Shown here one piece after another: positions 62,893 through 64,000 of a stretch of DNA of 64,000 nt. Source of the stretch: Chryseobacterium wanjuense (GTDB lineage Bacteria > Bacteroidota > Bacteroidia > Flavobacteriales > Weeksellaceae); contig NZ_FOIU01000004.1 of assembly GCF_900111495.1 (NCBI RefSeq), forward strand, positions 124,001 through 188,000, given 5' to 3'. A model generated the notes under the pieces. The model worked only from the letters and a program-made list of their open reading frames with translations. It did no database searches and was not told the DNA's origin. Position numbers and translations under genes: made by a program. The first letter of the stretch is position 1. Each line of letters begins with the position of its first letter.

Positions 62893-63358
62893 AATACTGG
62901 ATAATTTGATAAAGTTCTTCATCAGAACTTAATGTGTAATCTTGAATTGGAAATACAAGATTTTCAGGGAGCAAAATTACGGAAAAATCAGGAAACTGTT
63001 CCGAACTATGCAAAATATATTGCACATCTACCTGATTATTTAATAAAAATTTAATGTTTTCTTCTTCTGAGAAGAGTTCTGTTTGTATTTTTTTTTGTTT
63101 ACTTTCTGAGGATTTGTTTGAAATGAAAGTAAAACAAGTCTTTGTAAACTTGTGATAAGCCTCAAATCTTGGAAAAAAATAATCATAATACGCACCGTGA
63201 AAGATGAGATCGTCAATCCTTTTAAACGTCAGGTCGTTTTTTTGGTTGACATTGAAAAAAAACTCGTGATCGGGTATATTTTTTGCTAATCTTACCAAGC
63301 CTATGGCAATATCTTCAAATTCTATATCATCAAGATCATAAAGTTTTTGGATTTCCAA
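62885..63358 (-). CDS. IPExxxVDY-family protein
   Basis: A 157-residue protein of unknown function, typical of Flavobacteria between rnc and pyk. The N-terminus MEIQKLYDLDDIEFEDIAIGLV and the C-terminal PENLVFPIQDY (a variant of the family name motif) are its markers. Helices around LAKNIPDHEFFFN and the FEAYHKFTKTCF core follow. It overlaps rnc by 23 bases upstream and pyk by eight bases downstream, so all three are probably translated from one mRNA. Confidence 0.8.
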   Translation of the reverse strand: MEIQKLYDLDDIEFEDIAIGLVRLAKNIPDHEFFFNVNQKNDLTFKRIDDLIFHGAYYDYFFPRFEAYHKFTKTCFTFISNKSSESKQKKIQTELFSEEENIKFLLNNQVDVQYILHSSEQFPDFSVILLPENLVFPIQDYTLSSDEELYQIIQYYE

Positions 63359-64000
63359 GTATATTTTCTTTTTTATTTAAAATATAAAATGCTCTCTGTG
63401 CGGCTTTTTCTTCTGCCTTTTTCTTGGAAGTTTCTGTAGCATTGGCGATTCTTTCTTCTCCGAGCCAGACATGACACCGGAAAACAATCGATTTGTTTAC
63501 CTGTATTTCTTCGCAAGTTTCGTACTTTATATTTAGCTTTTTCTTCTGGCTCCATTCGAGCAGAAGACCTTTGTAGCTTACAATTTTATTTTCAAGCTTG
63601 TTAATCTCAGTGGGCGTAAGAAGTCTTTCCAAAATGATCTTTTTACAGGCATCATATTGGAAATCCAGATAAACCGCACCGATAAGTGCCTCAAATAAAT
63701 TCCCGGAGATATTCTCACCTAAAGCCACAGAACCTGATTTTTGCAAAAGATCTGTCAGTTTTAAGTCTTCCCCTAATTTATTAAGATTTTTCCTATTAAC
63801 AATCTTAGATTTCATCTGTGTCAGGTATCCTTCATTAGCCTGAGGATAAGTCTGGAACAAATGACAAGAAATAATTGTACCCAAAACAGAATCTCCCAAA
63901 AACTCAAGTCTCTCGTAATTACTGTCTTGATTTTTAGAAGAGTTTTTCAATGAAAAAGCTTCACGATAAAGAGCAACATTTTGTACCTCAGTACCTAACA
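63336..64000 (-). CDS. rnc: Ribonuclease III (5' end outside the window)
   Basis: Cuts double-stranded RNA in rRNA and mRNA processing. The frame runs from the window edge as ...GTEVQNVALYREAFSLKN and has no start in the window; TTG at 63950 is internal. The endonuclease domain signature NYERLEFLGDSVLG is present with the Glu and Asp metal ligands, then LFEALIGAVYLD. The C-terminal dsRNA-binding domain (KGLLLEWSQKKKL...KKKAEEKAAQRAFYIL) is complete. About 30 N-terminal residues are missing. The stop overlaps the next gene. Confidence 0.94.
   Translation of the reverse strand, partial: LGTEVQNVALYREAFSLKNSSKNQDSNYERLEFLGDSVLGTIISCHLFQTYPQANEGYLTQMKSKIVNRKNLNKLGEDLKLTDLLQKSGSVALGENISGNLFEALIGAVYLDFQYDACKKIILERLLTPTEINKLENKIVSYKGLLLEWSQKKKLNIKYETCEEIQVNKSIVFRCHVWLGEERIANATETSKKKAEEKAAQRAFYILNKKENILGNPKTL

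Overview
The window looks like a chromosomal segment of a Flavobacteriia bacterium close to Chryseobacterium (Weeksellaceae). This assignment is inference from content. DNA is AT-rich, genes lack Shine-Dalgarno sites, and many start sites are preceded by the Bacteroidota-type promoter (TTTG, a spacer of about 17-23 bases, then TAnnTTTG). Several lineage-typical genes are present: ribosomal protein THX, DUF3276, DUF2480, DUF6452/DUF6048, an IPExxxVDY-type protein between rnc and pyk, BshB1, and secreted proteins with type IX secretion (T9SS) C-terminal domains. No phage, transposase or CRISPR array was seen; most of the window is housekeeping chromosome.

Layout. 1-5.3 kb: 3' end of leuS, then an exbB-exbD-exbD-tonB energy-transduction operon, a small membrane protein and a PstS-like lipoprotein. 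5.4-13.1 kb: a TPR protein, bshB1, tRNA-His, DUF3276, an ABC exporter, the nusB-DUF1573-yajC operon and an SDR oxidoreductase. 13.2-16.5 kb (minus): a bacterial NHEJ operon, Ku then LigD, with LigD split into a phosphoesterase ORF and a ligase/polymerase ORF by an apparent -1 shift at a run of nine A. 16.6-26.9 kb: YcxB-like protein, aspS, MATE exporter, rpsTHX, DUF937, DUF2480, lpxB, a Tat-exported FAD amine oxidase flanked by direct repeats, and comEC. 27-34.9 kb: sdhCAB, a TlpA-like lipoprotein lacking CXXC, rlmD and a DUF6452/DUF6048 pair.

35.2-53.3 kb is the striking part: five consecutive T9SS-exported zinc metalloproteases. One is an M43 enzyme. The other four are tandem paralogues of a reprolysin-like family, the last grown to 2150 residues with about seven Fn3 and five GEVED domains. 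Each has its own promoter box and terminator, and the first two paralogues share a nearly identical 3' block that suggests recent duplication or gene conversion. It is followed by an intergenic region holding a perfect 15-bp inverted repeat and a candidate structured RNA.

53.6-64 kb: coaE, an MBL hydrolase, a PaiB-like protein and ruvB (minus); then histidine-degradation genes hutI and hutG, separated by a small GIY-YIG nuclease gene bracketed by inverted copies of a 19-bp palindromic repeat; a succinate-semialdehyde dehydrogenase; and the overlapping rnc/IPExxxVDY/pyk cluster (minus), with rnc running off the end. The best candidates for something new are the repeat-flanked GIY-YIG cassette, the LigD homopolymer frameshift, the metalloprotease array, the repeat-flanked amine oxidase and the candidate RNA.
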